DNA of 64,000 nucleotides from the NCBI GenBank assembly GCA_032173965.1, contig JAVUNC010000006.1, positions 36,923,870-36,987,869 of the forward strand, read 5' to 3'. The position numbers and the translations under genes were made by a program. Position 1 is the first letter of the stretch. Every line of letters begins with the position of its first letter. Below are positions 1 through 12,589 of the stretch, piece by piece. This DNA is from Sitta carolinensis. Taxonomy: Eukaryota; Chordata; Aves; Passeriformes; Sittidae. Under the pieces are notes generated by a model that was not told the origin of the DNA, searched no databases, and saw only the letters and a list, made by a program, of their open reading frames with translations.

Positions 1-365
1 TGGTCTGACAAGTGCTGAGTAGATGGGAATAATCCCTTTGCTCAGTCAACTGACTGTGCTTCTGGCCAAGGATGTCGTCTGTCTTTGATGCCAGGGTGCA
101 CTGCAAGATCATACTCATGCACTGTCTATCAAGAGACCTACGTATCACTTTTAGCCAAGCTTCTACCTCAGACAAGCCCCAGCCTATATCACTGTTCTTC
201 CTTTATATGGACAGGATTTTGCCTCTGACCTTGTTTAATTTTATAAGATTCCTCTCAGCTCTTTTCTTGATTGTTGTAGGTCTCCCTGGATGGCAGTCTT
301 TCACTTATATTTTATCAAATGTCTCCCTAGTCATGGTCTCATGATCTGAAAATTGGGATCTACTA
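1..365 (-). mobile_element. CR1 LINE fragment (ORF2 3' region, antisense)
   Basis: Read on the minus strand this follows the 3' half of the CR1 reverse-transcriptase frame. Recognisable antisense landmarks are the 'gtgctgagtagatggg' segment near the start, 'ttataagattcctctcagct' around 240-260 and 'ggtctccctggatggcagtc' around 280-299, all standard CR1 positions in the usual order. The copy is heavily diverged and the frame is broken, so it is a dead fossil. It enters from the left edge of the window. The inner boundary is vague: faint CR1-like order continues to about 365 and could reach further. The 90-codon plus-strand open frame at 72-344 is antisense noise inside the element. Confidence 0.7.
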
Positions 366-750
366 GCTGCAGCAGATATAAAAGGATGATAATGTGGGGC
401 TTTTTAAGAACACTCCTTTTTTGGAACCACTCTATCATCCTCTTCCTTTCTAGACTGTAAGTAGCAAGTACATATCATGGTGAGTTAGCTGATGAGATGA
501 TGGTTACTGAGGTGCGTTGTTCTTTCATTGTCTGGGATAGGACCTGTAGAGGACCAGAAGGAACATGTGGTTCAGCCCTGGAAGGGAAAATTCAGTCCAG
601 GAGGAATACCCCTCTGAGACCTAGGGGGAAGGGCCATCTGCCCTAAGGTCTCTGTAAGCACGAGTTCATTTGCTGAACTTTATTGGTTGTTGTAGTTGGT
701 GCCACTCAAAGTGGCTTGGTTCATCCCTGTTTACCTTAGTTCAAAACCCC
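366..750. other. Unassigned DNA between CR1 and the GC-richer block
   Basis: No gene or firm repeat is seen. The left part may be further decayed CR1. A good splice-acceptor-like tract ends in tag at about 453 and a gtgagt donor-like site lies near 481, but the 27-base interval between them is too small to support an exon. From about 540 the sequence becomes GC-richer and grades into the next block. Confidence 0.4.
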
Positions 751-1120
751 CTGTTGCCTTACATGTACCTCCCCTAGAATGTTCTCCCCTTCCCTGAACC
801 CCAGTTTGCTGCAGTATCCCACCCCCTGTCCTGCCCCTGCCAACCCTTTGCTCAGCCGGCTGGCTGTGCCTCCTCTGCATCCATTTCATCTGCCCCCATT
901 GGCCCTTGACTGTCAGGGGCACCCCTGCATTCCCACAGAAAATCCCATGTTTTTCCCCTTCGCTTTGTCTTTTTCCCTGGATTTCCTTGTGGCCAATGAA
1001 GTGCTCTTGGATCTCCATGTTGAGACCCGTCCTTTTGCCTTTATCGTCGGCCACCTTAAACGCGTCTGTCGAATTCTGCACCTGCGGGTCGCTCGCAAGG
1101 CTCACTGAAGCAGACTGAAC
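751..1120. other. GC-richer block with CpG-dense patch, possible LTR or retroposed fragment
   Basis: This block is clearly richer in G+C than its surroundings. Nine CpG dinucleotides fall within about 67 bases (1028-1095), while the rest of the window has very few. Both strands stay open for over 100 codons here (plus 779-1108, minus 731-1105), but without TA-rich triplets, long open frames are expected by chance. Neither translation resembles a family I recognise. The minus frame has no ATG at its start, begins shortly after a TAG, and includes the run SLASDPQVQNSTDAFKV. The block is followed at once by a hairpin and an A-rich run. It could be a relatively young LTR or other retroposed fragment whose CpGs have not decayed, or a regulatory or exonic piece. 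I could not find convincing LTR ends with a target duplication. Confidence 0.3.
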
Positions 1121-1146
1121 TTCAAGAACCTTCTATGGTTCTTGAA
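1121..1146. repeat. Perfect 10-bp inverted repeat (hairpin)
   Basis: The arms TTCAAGAACC (1121-1130) and GGTTCTTGAA (1137-1146) are exact reverse complements separated by six bases. The hairpin sits exactly where the GC-richer block ends and an A-rich run starts. It could be chance, a palindrome created at an insertion junction, or part of the inserted element. Confidence 0.6.
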
Positions 1147-1216
1147 AAAAACCCAAACCAAATCAATACAGAACAAAAACACACTCCCAGGAAAAACAAA
1201 TAAACAAACAAACAAA
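1144..1216. repeat. A-rich tract ending in (AAAC)n
   Basis: An A run is followed by A/C-rich sequence and then a short (AAAC/AAAT)n stretch at 1192-1216. Such a run directly after the GC-richer block could be the degraded A tail of a retroposed sequence lying in plus orientation, or only low-complexity DNA. Confidence 0.6.
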
Positions 1217-2190
1217 TGCATAAATTAGTACAGAAATTAAGTTTCCTAATCGTGTTCACTGAATGAGTCTCCTTCTGTTTCTTTTCTACTTGAAGTGTTC
1301 TGAAGGTTATTTTTCTGGAAGGGTTCTTTAAAAAATGTGGCTAAAAACCTGGCAATCAAGGTTACTATACTTGCTTTGTATTAGCTTTCTAAAAATATAA
1401 TGATTGGGAAATCAATGAAATTATATTTCATTATATTTAGAATATCTGTTGTTAATCTATTAAACCTTTTACTGTAAGGTAACAGAAGGAAGGAAGTATA
1501 TAAGAGACAGTAAAGAAACCTCTAGGGTAGCAATCACTAAATTTTAAGAATTGTTAATCAACTGTACAGAAGAAAATGTAATTTAAATGTTCTCAAACAG
1601 TAATTCTGATCTTCAGTTTTCAGATGGACATAACTCACTGTAACTTCAGAAGAAACTTGAATATGACACTTAGAACATTTTGTTTTGATGAAAAATTCAA
1701 ATAGAAAACATGCTTAAAAGTATTATGTGTTCTGACATGGAAACCAGAGTGATTAATCACAAAAGAAGTGAGGATGAGACAGCACAAGTGTCAACTTCTC
1801 CTAAAATATACCATCAGAATATAAGGCAAGAATTATAAAAAAAAAAATAAAATTAAAAATAGTACTGAATATGCAATAAAAATGCCTCCAGAGAGGTCAC
1901 TCTATTTGAAGAAATGGAAATACAGTATCTTTGAGCAATTCTACCTCTTGGGATCATCATAATATTCATATTCACATCATCTGGGCTGATATTTTAAGTA
2001 AATGAACCAAGTGGTCCTTTAAAGACAATGTTTTTCTCTAGCTAATAATTTTGGCTGTATGAGATACAAATCATAAAGGGGATGTCTATGGAGTATTGTT
2101 GCTAACTCTCTGAGATAAAAGGCTTTGTGAGTGATTATTTAGTATGAGTTCCTCTTGGCTTTCTATTGATGTTGGATAATCCCTTGGTTA
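1217..2190. other. AT-rich unique DNA, nothing recognised
   Basis: No open frame, repeat family or strong splice-site pair is seen. There is a short poly-A/AT run near 1838-1860. Confidence 0.5.
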
Positions 2191-2375
2191 TCACTGAATC
2201 ACAGAATCACCAGGTTTGAAGAGACCTACAAGAGCATGAGTCCAACCCATGCCCCAATGCCTCAACTAAACCAAGGCATCGAGTGCCACATCCAGTCTTC
2301 TTTTAAACATCCAGGGATGGTGACTCCACCACCTTCCTGGGCAGACCATGGCCTGTAATCTTCTTCCTAGTAAGG
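2191..2375 (-). mobile_element. CR1 LINE 3'-end fragment
   Basis: The plus strand begins 'tcactgaatcacagaatcac' and runs on through 'gagtccaacc' and 'gccacatccagtc'. This is the reverse complement of the CR1 3' UTR terminus with its ATTCTATG-like tail. The element is therefore on the minus strand with its 3' end at 2191. Only about 185 bp remain, which is the usual CR1 outcome of severe 5' truncation. Confidence 0.85.
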
Positions 2376-5329
2376 ATGAAGATGAATGTCAATTTATTAA
2401 GTTTTGACAGGGATCATGTGACATTGCATATGAATCTTAAGATATTTAGATGAAATTCAGGGGTTTCAGTCACATGTCTCCTGTGAACAAGCAGCAGACC
2501 CTACAGGAAACAGGAGAAAAGAAAAGAAACAAACAAATAAGAAGGTGTCTTAGAGAGAAATGTAATTTTTCATTATTTTTAGCATCTGGATGTGCAATCA
2601 GCACTAAATTACCTTGTTTCTTAGATTATCTATCTGTAAAACTGAGAAGTCTCCCTAAATACCTTTGTGTGCAAAGATTAACTGGTTAAAAAAAAAAAAA
2701 ATTCTTTGAAGCATTTACACTCCATAGATATTGTGTATTTCTTTTTGTGGGATATCTCTTTTGCTTCTTCTTATGGTTTAGGTTGGGTTTTGCTGGTTTT
2801 AGTTTTGCAAAGAATATGCTAACCTTTGCAGCTATCTGCCAGGATTATCTACATCATGTAGAAACTGCATGTGCTTTCCTTTTGACATCCTGTATCAGCA
2901 CAGCAAACTGTTTCATTAAGTGCCACTTGTTCAGTAAGTGCAACAGAATTAAAATTGAAGATGAATCATATATGAGGGCAGGGATCAAGGAGCTGTTTAT
3001 TTTACAAATGTCTCTAATAGGCATATTTCTTCTTCAAACCAAGGAAATATTTAACTCCTATCAGTGGAAGCATCAGCATCATAAAAGGGCATCTGTACTT
3101 TTCAAGGCTTTGTGTGTATAATTAATTTTCAAAGAAATTTCATCACTTCTTCATGCACTACTGCTGCATTAAACTATTTCTTAAGTGTCAGTGATTTGTA
3201 TCTCTAATTGTCAAGGGTATGATTCAAAATTGTGAATTATTTTAAATTCAAAAAGATAGAAAGAAGGGTCATGGAACTGCTTATCTGCAGCTCAAGAAAA
3301 CTTGGTAGGACCATTTTAAATTATCCACCAAGATTTTTAATCTAAGCAAAAGTCTTCAAGTTAAATTTGGAAAGGTATGAAATAAACCACTAAATGCTAT
3401 CTCTTTTATATATTTATTTGAATTCATAGAATATTTATTTTGATCATAATTCTATGAATTCATAGGTACACTATACAGGAAATCTGTAAGAGTGCATTCA
3501 TAATGACTCTAAATGGCCACGTTTGTGTATTTATAGACCATGGCTATCTTGGTTGATGTAGTAAAGTGAGTCAAGGTAATGACTACTGAATCATTATCAT
3601 CTGCTTTGGAAATCATTCTGGCCACTTCAGCATACATCATACGGATATGTTAGAAGTTAAATTTGCATTATATACATATTATGGCACAGGAAGACCGAAG
3701 AAAGACACTTTTCGTGAAGTTTTTCCCCTTGTTTAGGTTTGTAGCATCAGTGGTCACTTGTCTTTCAAGTTAACAATTTCTTTGGCTTATCTTACCTTAA
3801 GTTTTTTCTGCATTAGTGCAGGCAGGAATTCATTTCTGAATATATCAAATGGTCAAAATTCCTTGAAAGTTGTAGGGGATGTTTATTATTTTGCTATTTA
3901 GAGTACAGTACTCACTTAATACTGTTCACTGTGTTTGGAATCATAGAAAGCTCCCATAAATGTTCCCCTCTTAGCAAGGATATTCCTCTGGATGCATTTT
4001 GTCTAGGTGCTTGGAGTGATGACTCAGTTGTAGAGCAGGTGTTTCTCTTACAAACCTCGCTTTGCTGCCTGGTCACTGAATTGTCCATTGTGGTAGATTT
4101 CCTTGGAGTGCACAACAGAGTGATTTTGATAGTAAGGATCATCTTGCTCTACCTGTGATCCAGGCTCTTTTTCAAAGCAGGAACAACAGGGAAGTAGATT
4201 TGCCTTTAGAGATAGATCATGGGATAGATCATTTTCCAAGGGAAACCATTGTGCACACTGAGGTCTCACAAAGGCACAGGTGAGTTGTGGGTATACAGGC
4301 ATACAGGCTGAATACCCACGAGAGGCTAGGGACATTGTTCAAATCAGTGGCCTGTGGCATAAATAAATCTTTTATGCTGTTACTGAGCCACAGTTTCACA
4401 TTACTCATCAGAACATGATATACAGTAAAATGCACTATATCTCAGTCGAAGTGTGTGCTTGGCATTATCAGGGTGAAGTAACAGAAAGGAGAGCTTGTCA
4501 CTAACTTAAAAGAATTTATTTGAAAAAAGTTAAAAAGCATAAAAAATACATTCCTAATTTATAATAATACAAATAAATGAGAAAAAAGAAAAGTGAAGAG
4601 AAGACTGGATGAGAGTATCTAGGTGTATGTTAGTGCAGCCAGTTATAAGATATGACATTTCTTCCATTCCACTGCCTCTGTACTGCTTGGAGTTTAATAT
4701 CTGTGTGGAGCTCCAATGAACAAAAATTATTGCAATTAGCCACAATGGTAACTGTGATCAATAAAAGAAAAATTCCAGAAAAATTGAGCTGAGTATGTTG
4801 ATAATTCTTCCTTCCACTGTTGTTTGGTAACAACGTATACCTGTAAATTCAAAACCAGGAAAAAGGTCTTTGGAGTAAATCTCTACCAAAGACCTTGCTT
4901 TAAGAAAGATAAAAATATCTAAGGCAATAAAGTTTCTTTTAAGGAAATAGAATTTCATTCCTAATTCTTTATCCTCTCCTTCTGCTAATCAAAGATGAAA
5001 ACAGATTTAAGATTTAAGCACTGTTGTAGAAAGGCATAATTTCAGAATATTGCCAACAAAAAACCCTGTCGTTTTGGGGAAGGCAGAAAAAGATGTCTGC
5101 AAAAGATCTTGATTCCAAGCAGATGACACTAATAAAAAGAGAAATGGAAAAAATCCTGAGGCAGAGGTAAGAAGGTGCTAGCAAGTTCAAAGTACTTTTA
5201 AAAGTATTTCACTGCAGCTACATTTCAGAGGGCAATCAGATCATAACCTGAAAGTCTTGGCAGATCTGTAGAAGTGATTCACCACAGCTGCTCTTCAGGT
5301 TATTGCATCTGAAAGTAAAGACCTCTGTC
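2376..5329. other. AT-rich DNA without recognised genes
   Basis: It contains a 124-codon plus-strand open frame (2747-3121) that starts MGYLFCFFLWF and matches no family I know; its hydrophobic, Phe-rich start is what T-rich DNA encodes by chance. Minus-strand donor-like sites occur (for example at 3795) without a convincing exon. A poly-A run lies at about 2688-2701. A perfect inverted repeat at 3419-3462 is listed separately. Confidence 0.5.
3419..3462. repeat. Perfect 14-bp inverted repeat
   Basis: The arms TGAATTCATAGAAT (3419-3432) and ATTCTATGAATTCA (3449-3462) are exact reverse complements with a 16-base spacer. Each arm is itself rich in short palindromes (GAATTC). There is no sign that it bounds a transposon. 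Confidence 0.65.
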
Positions 5330-5392
5330 AAAACAACAACAACAAAAAATTAAAAATAAAAAATAATAACAATTAAAAAAAAAAAAAAAAAA
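5330..5392. repeat. A-rich simple repeat (AAC)n then poly-A
   Basis: Four to five AAC units are followed by A/T-rich sequence and an uninterrupted run of about 18 A. This may be the tail of an unrecognised retroposon in plus orientation, but no body was recognised upstream. Confidence 0.75.
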
Positions 5393-8300
5393 GAACCGTG
5401 ATGAGGAAGATCCAGCACCTCAGGAAAACAGCCTGAACAGGAAGGCAAAAGGGAATCTGTTATACTACTCAGGCAGCTGAACTCTGGCCCAGCGATGGTG
5501 AATGTCAGAAGTCTGCCACACACATTTCCTGTTTTGCATTGTTTCATGAATCTCAAACAGCTGCTGTGCCACTGAAGTCAGGAAAAGCCTCACCCAGCTC
5601 ATTGTTTTGGACAAGATGACAAAAAAAATTAATGACGCAGAATTATAATTTTTCATGCCAGGGCCACCAGTCTGTCCCATGGACTTTGACATGGCCAGGA
5701 ATTTATGCTGATTTTGGCTTACTTCTTGCAACTTTAACCTTTGAGATTCCAGAAAAAATTTTGTGCTCTAGCCACTGTGTTATACTATATTATTTATTGT
5801 AATGTATTTTAATGTAATAGAACAAACAAAATTAAGGACTGTATGATTTGATATAATCTAAAGAGGTATCATGATAAAAACAAAAAAATCTGAAGGCTAA
5901 TTTAATTTCTTTGACTGTAAGCTTTCAAAGAAAACTGAACACTCACCTTGAAAATCTAGTGTCACTAGAGACTTTTAAATTATATTAATTTGAAGTTTTT
6001 CCTCAATATGATTATGTCAAAGCTTTATTAAAGTTTAAGGATTACAGATTGTAAATATTTTCCTGAAAAAACAACTTAGCTCTTACTCAAGAATTGATCC
6101 ACCTGTTGAATTAGCACAAACATTCCCACTGATCTAAAAGGAAGTTGCATTAAGTTATGCACTATTTGAATGAAGTGAATGAAGAAGTGAGTGGGATCTT
6201 TCATCTGGGCTTATTTTAGAGCAAATCGATAACTCTGACATATGACCCCTTGTTTTTACAGAGTAGCAGAATATTTGAGGTTGAAAGGCAATTCTAGAGA
6301 TCATTTAGTCTTATCATCCTGCTTAGTGACAGTTTATCAAAGCAGATTTTTAAAGATCAGTTACTTATCCCTTAATGCAAATTATGTCAAAATTTCAACA
6401 GTTGAAAATGTTCTTTCAAGAGAGTATGTATAGATGGATTATTTAATAACTGATGCCAACTAAAGATTTTAACTGTAAAAATACAATGCCTATCTCTTTA
6501 CAAACATGTGATTTTCTCAGGCATTCCCTAGGACAAAATCACTATTTAAATTTATTTATTTTTATAAATATATGCAACCTCCTCTCCTCAAGAAAAAAAA
6601 TGTATTCTTATCAATTACAACTAATGAGCATGTTTCTCTGACACTGTGAGAAACAGAAGCTATTAAAGTACTCTGTAAATAAGTATCAGTTTGTAATGCC
6701 TGTGACAGACTTCGCAGAAAGCTTGTCACACTGTATGAAACAATTTCTTGGCCAGAGAAAAAGTCTTCCATAGTTTTTCTTTCCTTTATTCATCAACTTT
6801 AAGACTTCAGTCATTATGAGGTTTATATTATTCTTGTCCATTTGGCAGACTGTCAGGAAGGAGTCAATACTATTAATAGCAAAAGCTACAACAAAAGTTC
6901 AAAAGTGAACAAATTTTTTCATAGACTGGGACTGCTTTGTTTGTAATTGATTCAAAACCTCTCAGAAGGAGAACTCACATTACTGCAGTATTGGATATTA
7001 AACCTTTAAAATCAATGTGGAAATCACCAACAGAAAGTGAGTAAAAGGGGTGCTGAAAATGGTGAACATCAGGTTATCAAAGTTATCAAAGCACATAGTA
7101 TCACATTTTATAAGCACGTACAGGAATTTAAAGGATTCCAGCATTTGTACACACTTACTACTGTAAAACATTAGAGTTTATCCTTTGCAGAACTACAGTA
7201 TGAAAGAAAAACAAGAGCCAGCAAAAGATGTTCACAAGACAAAAATTGAACAGATTTTTTTTTTTTTTTTTGGGCAGTTAAAAGAAGGAGCAAACTGTGA
7301 GTAAAATATATCTGCAGCTCTTCTGGAGAATTTACTGAAACATTAAATTCAATACGCAGTCAAATTTGCATTCTGGGAGTCTTTGTATTAATAGCATACC
7401 TTTACTCTTGTCAGAAACTTCCAGTCCAAACAGGAACCAAACAAATTAAAGACTTCATGACCACCTCTCTTTTAAGACTTTCAACATTTTCTAATGGATA
7501 AGGCTCCACAAAATATCTCGATTCTTTCCTGAATTAACTTCAATTTTTTTTTCTAAATTTGTCTTCAAAAAGGAGTTACTTGGATTTGCCTTACAGTTGT
7601 AAGTATGGCAATCATCCTGAAAGAAATCACAGAGGAACTACCTAGAAACTACAACCCTGTGGATGGGTTAGGTATCTTTATGACTTCGTTTATGCATAAG
7701 GTCAGCCAAAATAATCGTTCTGGTCCTTTCAATATTAATAGCTACTGTTCTACTTCCTCTCCTTTGTTCTTTTATTACTTTTAAATGAACTTGAAACCTG
7801 ATCTTAGAATCCCCATTTCTGAGTGTTTCATAGTTACCCACCTGGAACAGACTGATAGTGCCTTCTAAAGGCAAAAGGCTCTACATGGGAGGCTTGTTAT
7901 AGCAGTGTACCTCACTTGTAAATCAGGGAACTGCTAGATCAGTAGATCTTCGGCCAATATGTAGAAATAACTGCAAGTGCTATAAATGTTTATTTTCATG
8001 AGCTTCTGATATCACAGTCTGCATTATACTTACTCTCTGGAAATTCTGTTCAGTCCTTTAAAAACCTAGTGGGTTCACAATCTTTAATTTTTTATTTCTT
8101 AGCTTTATTCTGGTCTCTTCATGGCATGGGAAGACACTGCAGCAGTACCTTTTCATTCAGCCTCCTGCACCAGAACTGTACTGATTTGGAGAAAGGAGAA
8201 TTCCTCCTCCAGTAACATGGGGAATTTCTCTAGATTTGAAATTCTATGTAGTTGTGTATATAATTTAATCCTTTGCCACCAACTTCAGTAGAAATTGTGA

Positions 8301-9550
8301 CCTACAGAATACCTAGGACCAAAGACAGTTCTTTACACTATGCTGTTAACAAGATTTTTGAAATTAATGGGAGGCAAGGCCACAAACAATATTACCTAAC
8401 ATTCACAGTGGGAAAAGTAAGAGTAGAAATTTGATTTACATACAATAGAGTTTCAGTTAAAGTCTCAGTTCTTGCAAAGTTGAAAATCAGTGCTGTCACT
8501 GGGCCAGTAAATTCCTAATGACTGAAAGTGCCAAGATACAGCAGACAATATTGTTATTTCATTGTAGAGGTTTGTGCTTTATAGATATCCAGCTGACTAT
8601 GGTCATTTAGAATTCACGGCTTTTTGTTTAAAAAGTAGCATAGGATTCCACTGCATGCCTGGCACCATTGTATTTTATTTCTTTTGAATAATGGAATGTC
8701 TGACTTTAAAAAATAGTTGTGGATTTTCTCAGGTTGATTCTTTCCTTTTAAATCTCCTGTCTTCTCCAATACCACAAACCTTGCAATTGCCAAACTGGAC
8801 CTTTGACCCTTGTTTTAAAAACAAGAGTAGGGATTTCCTCTAAGGAAGATGTCAGCAGCTACATGTAAATCAGTCTGCCAGATGCAGTGCCATTCAGAGT
8901 ACTTGAGCAGGCAGCTTTCTCTCCAAGGCAGAGAGATATCATGTTAGCAATGTCACTCAAGGACAAAATGACATGGTTAATGCAATAACCCCAAATATAA
9001 TCTACCAGCAGTCTAAAACCTTTTAATAGTTGGAAGCTGCTCCTTATCCTGGGGAAGCTTTTTTTCTTTTTCTGGTTGGAAAAATCTGTTGATAAGGCAG
9101 TCAGCTTTACTATCACAATTTCAAGCTAACCAAAAAACTTGCAATAAAAGAGAATGTTAAAATATTTCGTTGGGCTTATTCGACTGTGTGTGATTGTGAA
9201 TAGTGCATCATGGTGTGGCTTTTTTTTTTTCATCCCCTGAAGGGAGAACAGGCAAGTATTCCATTCAGATAGATCACTGATTAATGTTCATGGCTCTCGG
9301 CATTCACTGGCTTCAGGAGTTGTTTATTGAAAATATGTAGCTGAGTCTCAAAGCCAACAACATTCCCCCAGGGTGCCCATTAAGCAGAAGGGCAGCACAG
9401 TTGTAAACAATCTACTTTGTAAAGTCAAAGAATTTGATAGAAAAGACATCTAAGTAGTATTTAGTAAATATTTCATATTTTGCAATGTGTAGCTTGCAGG
9501 AAAAGAGAAAAAAATGGGAAGAAAAATATTTTAAAATAGTTATTCAAGAG
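5393..9550. other. AT-rich DNA without recognised genes
   Basis: Only short open frames (under 90 codons) with no recognisable domain occur. Minus-strand splice-like signals at 5946 (donor, AAG before GTGAGT) and 6062 (acceptor) frame a 116-base stretch that is closed in all frames. Poly-T runs lie near 7256-7271 and 9221-9230. Confidence 0.5.
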
Positions 9551-9592
9551 AAAAATATCTCTCTAATCATAATCTAAAAATATCTCTCTAAT
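9551..9592. repeat. Short direct repeat, 17-bp unit
   Basis: The 17-base string AAAAATATCTCTCTAAT occurs at 9551-9567 and again, identical, at 9576-9592. It is a local slippage-type duplication in AT-rich DNA. Confidence 0.7.
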
Positions 9593-10100
9593 AGTTATCT
9601 AATAGTGTTTTTTCCTCTAAATGCATACATCATAAAATCTCCATCAGTGCCAGTGGATGAGAATGGGTTCCATAGGCAAACAAGGAGAAACAGAGCCCTG
9701 TAACAATGGCCAAAAAGAGGAAAAGTGTGTTGGGAAGTATAAGATCTTCCCAAGGAGTAATACAACTGTGCTGAACCCAGAAGAGCTGATAAAGTCAGGA
9801 CAAGAAGTGCATGATGCCTCTGTGGAAAATCAAAAGCACACACAGCCATCCACTGTGGCTCTGTACCTTATGGCTACTGGCTGCTGTGCACATATAAAGA
9901 CTACAGGACAGATTCTGTACCCTGAGGCCCCCAAGGGCCTCTCCTAACACCTCCCTGGAAGGTCCTGGCACACCTCAGCCAGCCCCACTGATTTAGGGGA
10001 GCACCCAAAGGACATCCCCCATTGGGGCTGACCTCCCTGCTGCTTCCTCACTCTGATAGCTGGGAAGGAGGATGAGAAGATGCCTATGAACTATGCGAGT
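9593..10100. other. GC-richer stretch, unassigned
   Basis: Between about 9640 and 10075 the base composition rises, most clearly at 9920-10060 with C/T-rich words. A 'tataaag' TATA-like string occurs near 9894. Overlapping open frames on both strands (plus 9657-9947, 96 codons; minus 9595-9849, 84 codons) have no recognised homology. It could be an old LTR or other decayed element, or unique DNA. I cannot place ends or a family. Confidence 0.3.
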
Positions 10101-12507
10101 ACATAAGTGTGCTGTACTATTGACTGTGAAAAGCAACAGCTTCATTCTATTATTAATAACAGCTTAATGCATAAAAGGTGTTCTAAGAAGTATTGGCTGT
10201 AATCCGTGTCTCCCTTCTCTTCCAATTCCTTATTAGACAGAGGAATTTACAACCAATACAGGCTCAGAGAAACTGAGTGAGGACAAAATATAGTGACATT
10301 GTATCACTTATAGGTGCTACAAGGTCCAATAAACAAATTGTGTGTTTAAAAATTAGGCAAGTAAAGACGTTTTGAGAAGCAAGCATGAATAGACAACTAT
10401 GCTTTATTTGTAAGAACAGTAGGTTCTCTGAAACTGGTACATTTTTTTCATATTTTATATAATTGCAACAAGATACCTAAACATATCCTTCACCCTTTGC
10501 ACATCATTCTCTTAAAAAATTCTAGAGCAGAGAGCTCAAGGTCTCTTTACTAATCCAAAGGGCCAAGGCAGGGATTCAGGCATTGGCACACATGTCCCGT
10601 TTGTTTTGTTTTTTTTTTTTTTAACATGTTCTTCTGCATGCTTGGATTTCATGTGAACTTGGACAATCCTGGGAAGTGCCTGAACACGAGGAACTCTTTT
10701 CACAGAAAGTACAGATGAGTCAAGTGTGTCCAGGAGGCTGTTACCTGTGACATACACTTTCTAGAAGTGACATAAACCAGGAGCCTGGAACATTTAATCT
10801 GCCACCATAGACACAGCCTGTGTGATACATATTTGGTCCAGATCATCAGGGCATTTCTAGCAAATTACCAGGAGCAAGTTGAACAGAGCTTATGCCTGAT
10901 TTCTGATTTTATGCCAGTTTTCTAACAGCCAAGAGAGGACATACAATACCTAATCCCATACAGGCTTGTAAGTGAAAATGTCCTATAATATGTTTGAAAT
11001 GCAACCAACAAAGCCAGTTTGTACCAGCTAATATTGTCTCACATGGAAAGATCACTCCTTATCCAGTAACAAATGTCCTAAACTGAGGGGACTGTTTTGT
11101 TTTGTAAACTCATAGCCTGAAGAGATTTTTCCTAGTGAATATTTGTGTGTGTGTGTAAGTTCTATGTTTTTTTGTTGTCTTCCAGTTCTGTTTCCAGGTT
11201 TTGTCCTGTAGTCTAAACAAGAACTGCTCAGCAAGAAAGACAAATGACCTGTGGAAAATATAATGTATTTTAACTTAAAAAAAATAAATTGTGGCAAACC
11301 ACGGTATTAGGAATATTTTTATAAATTAATCTTTTCTACACATAATGATCTATTCTAAATGCATCAGCATTCAGAAAACCAATTCATGTCTAATACAGAC
11401 AGATTTTGTTTATAATTTCTCATTCCAATTTACCCTCAAATAAATTATCATGCATTAATGTAGTGGCCTTGAGGAGACACTCCCCACCACTTCAGACTAT
11501 AGTCACTATGTCTCTTAGTCTCTAAATAAGTATTTTAACATGATAATAATAAACTAAAAAATAAATAAATCTTTCATTTGAAAAAAACCAACACTATTAA
11601 ACATTGAAAGTGAAAGTTCCCTCCTCTTCACCTATGTCTTAAAAAAAGTGTTCTTTCATCAAACCTGGGAGGCCATCCAGGGTTAAACAGAATGTTTCTT
11701 GAGGAAGCAAGTGGGTTTCATCTGATCATTTACCTAGTTTTTAAGCAAATTTCAATACAGACTATTCATATTCCACTTTGAAGGTAGTAATATGATAAAC
11801 AACACTGGGAAACCTCACATCTTTTCTGTTTTTCTTTTCTCATAAATTCATGAGTCTGAAGAGTATGACTAATAGCAAAACATGCAAAAAATTCACTAGG
11901 TGACTATGGCTGATAACATTAGAAGTTGTCAATGCCTCTCTTCACTCTATTGACAAATATGTTGAAGTGTCAAAGAGAAAGCATACACCAGATTCAGTAT
12001 AATTTTTACTTCAAACTATATAAATTCAGATTTCAATGTCTTATGTCTTTTATCTTTTAAGATTAAAATCCACACTACAACAAATGTTAATAAACTTAAT
12101 GTAATATTTTTTGCATGAAATTAATCACAGAAGACATAAGACACACGAAAGTTATTAGAAGCCTTTATATAGGAAAAAGTTACTACAGAACCCTTATTTT
12201 AAGTTGCAGCGAAGATGCGAAATACTTGCCAGTACGTTTGAACCTGTGACTGTTAGTTGGACAAATTCATGTGCCTATTTCTATAAGAATCTGTTTGCTC
12301 TTTCTGCTGCTTCCCAGTTAGGGCAATTACCATCCTTGGCCTCTGGTGTTTGTTGACATAAGCGTCAGTGTTCCATGAAAAGGTACAGCTGCCTTAGATG
12401 CTGATACACTGACAAGATTTTAAGAGATACAGTATAACAGATTAGAATGGAGGAAAATGTGCACAATTTCTGGAGTGTTTGCTCATGAGAATGGCTTGTG
12501 CTCTTAG
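10101..12507. other. AT-rich DNA without recognised genes
   Basis: Nothing is recognised beyond low-complexity runs: a T run with TTTG units at about 10599-10622 and a (TG)6 dinucleotide run at 11144-11156. Open frames are short and AT-biased. Confidence 0.5.
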
Positions 12508-12589
12508 TTAAGCAGGAATAAATTTACCAGAGGTATAAATCTCTTTTGTTAAGTAGGAATGTATTTACCAGAGGTATCAATCTCTTCTG
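12508..12589. repeat. Tandem duplication, 41-bp unit, two copies
   Basis: Copy 1 is 12508-12548 and copy 2 is 12549-12589, head to tail with no spacer. They differ at five positions of 41. Both begin TTAAG and share the core TTTACCAGAGGTAT. It is an old local tandem duplication; no gene overlaps it. Confidence 0.85.

Noticed and set aside
2747..3121. 124-codon hydrophobic open frame
   Set aside because: The hydrophobic, Phe-rich start is explained by T-rich DNA; there is no homology that I recognise and no splice or promoter context.
5946..6062. Minus-strand interval with acceptor-like and donor-like ends
   Set aside because: All three frames contain stops and there is no other support.
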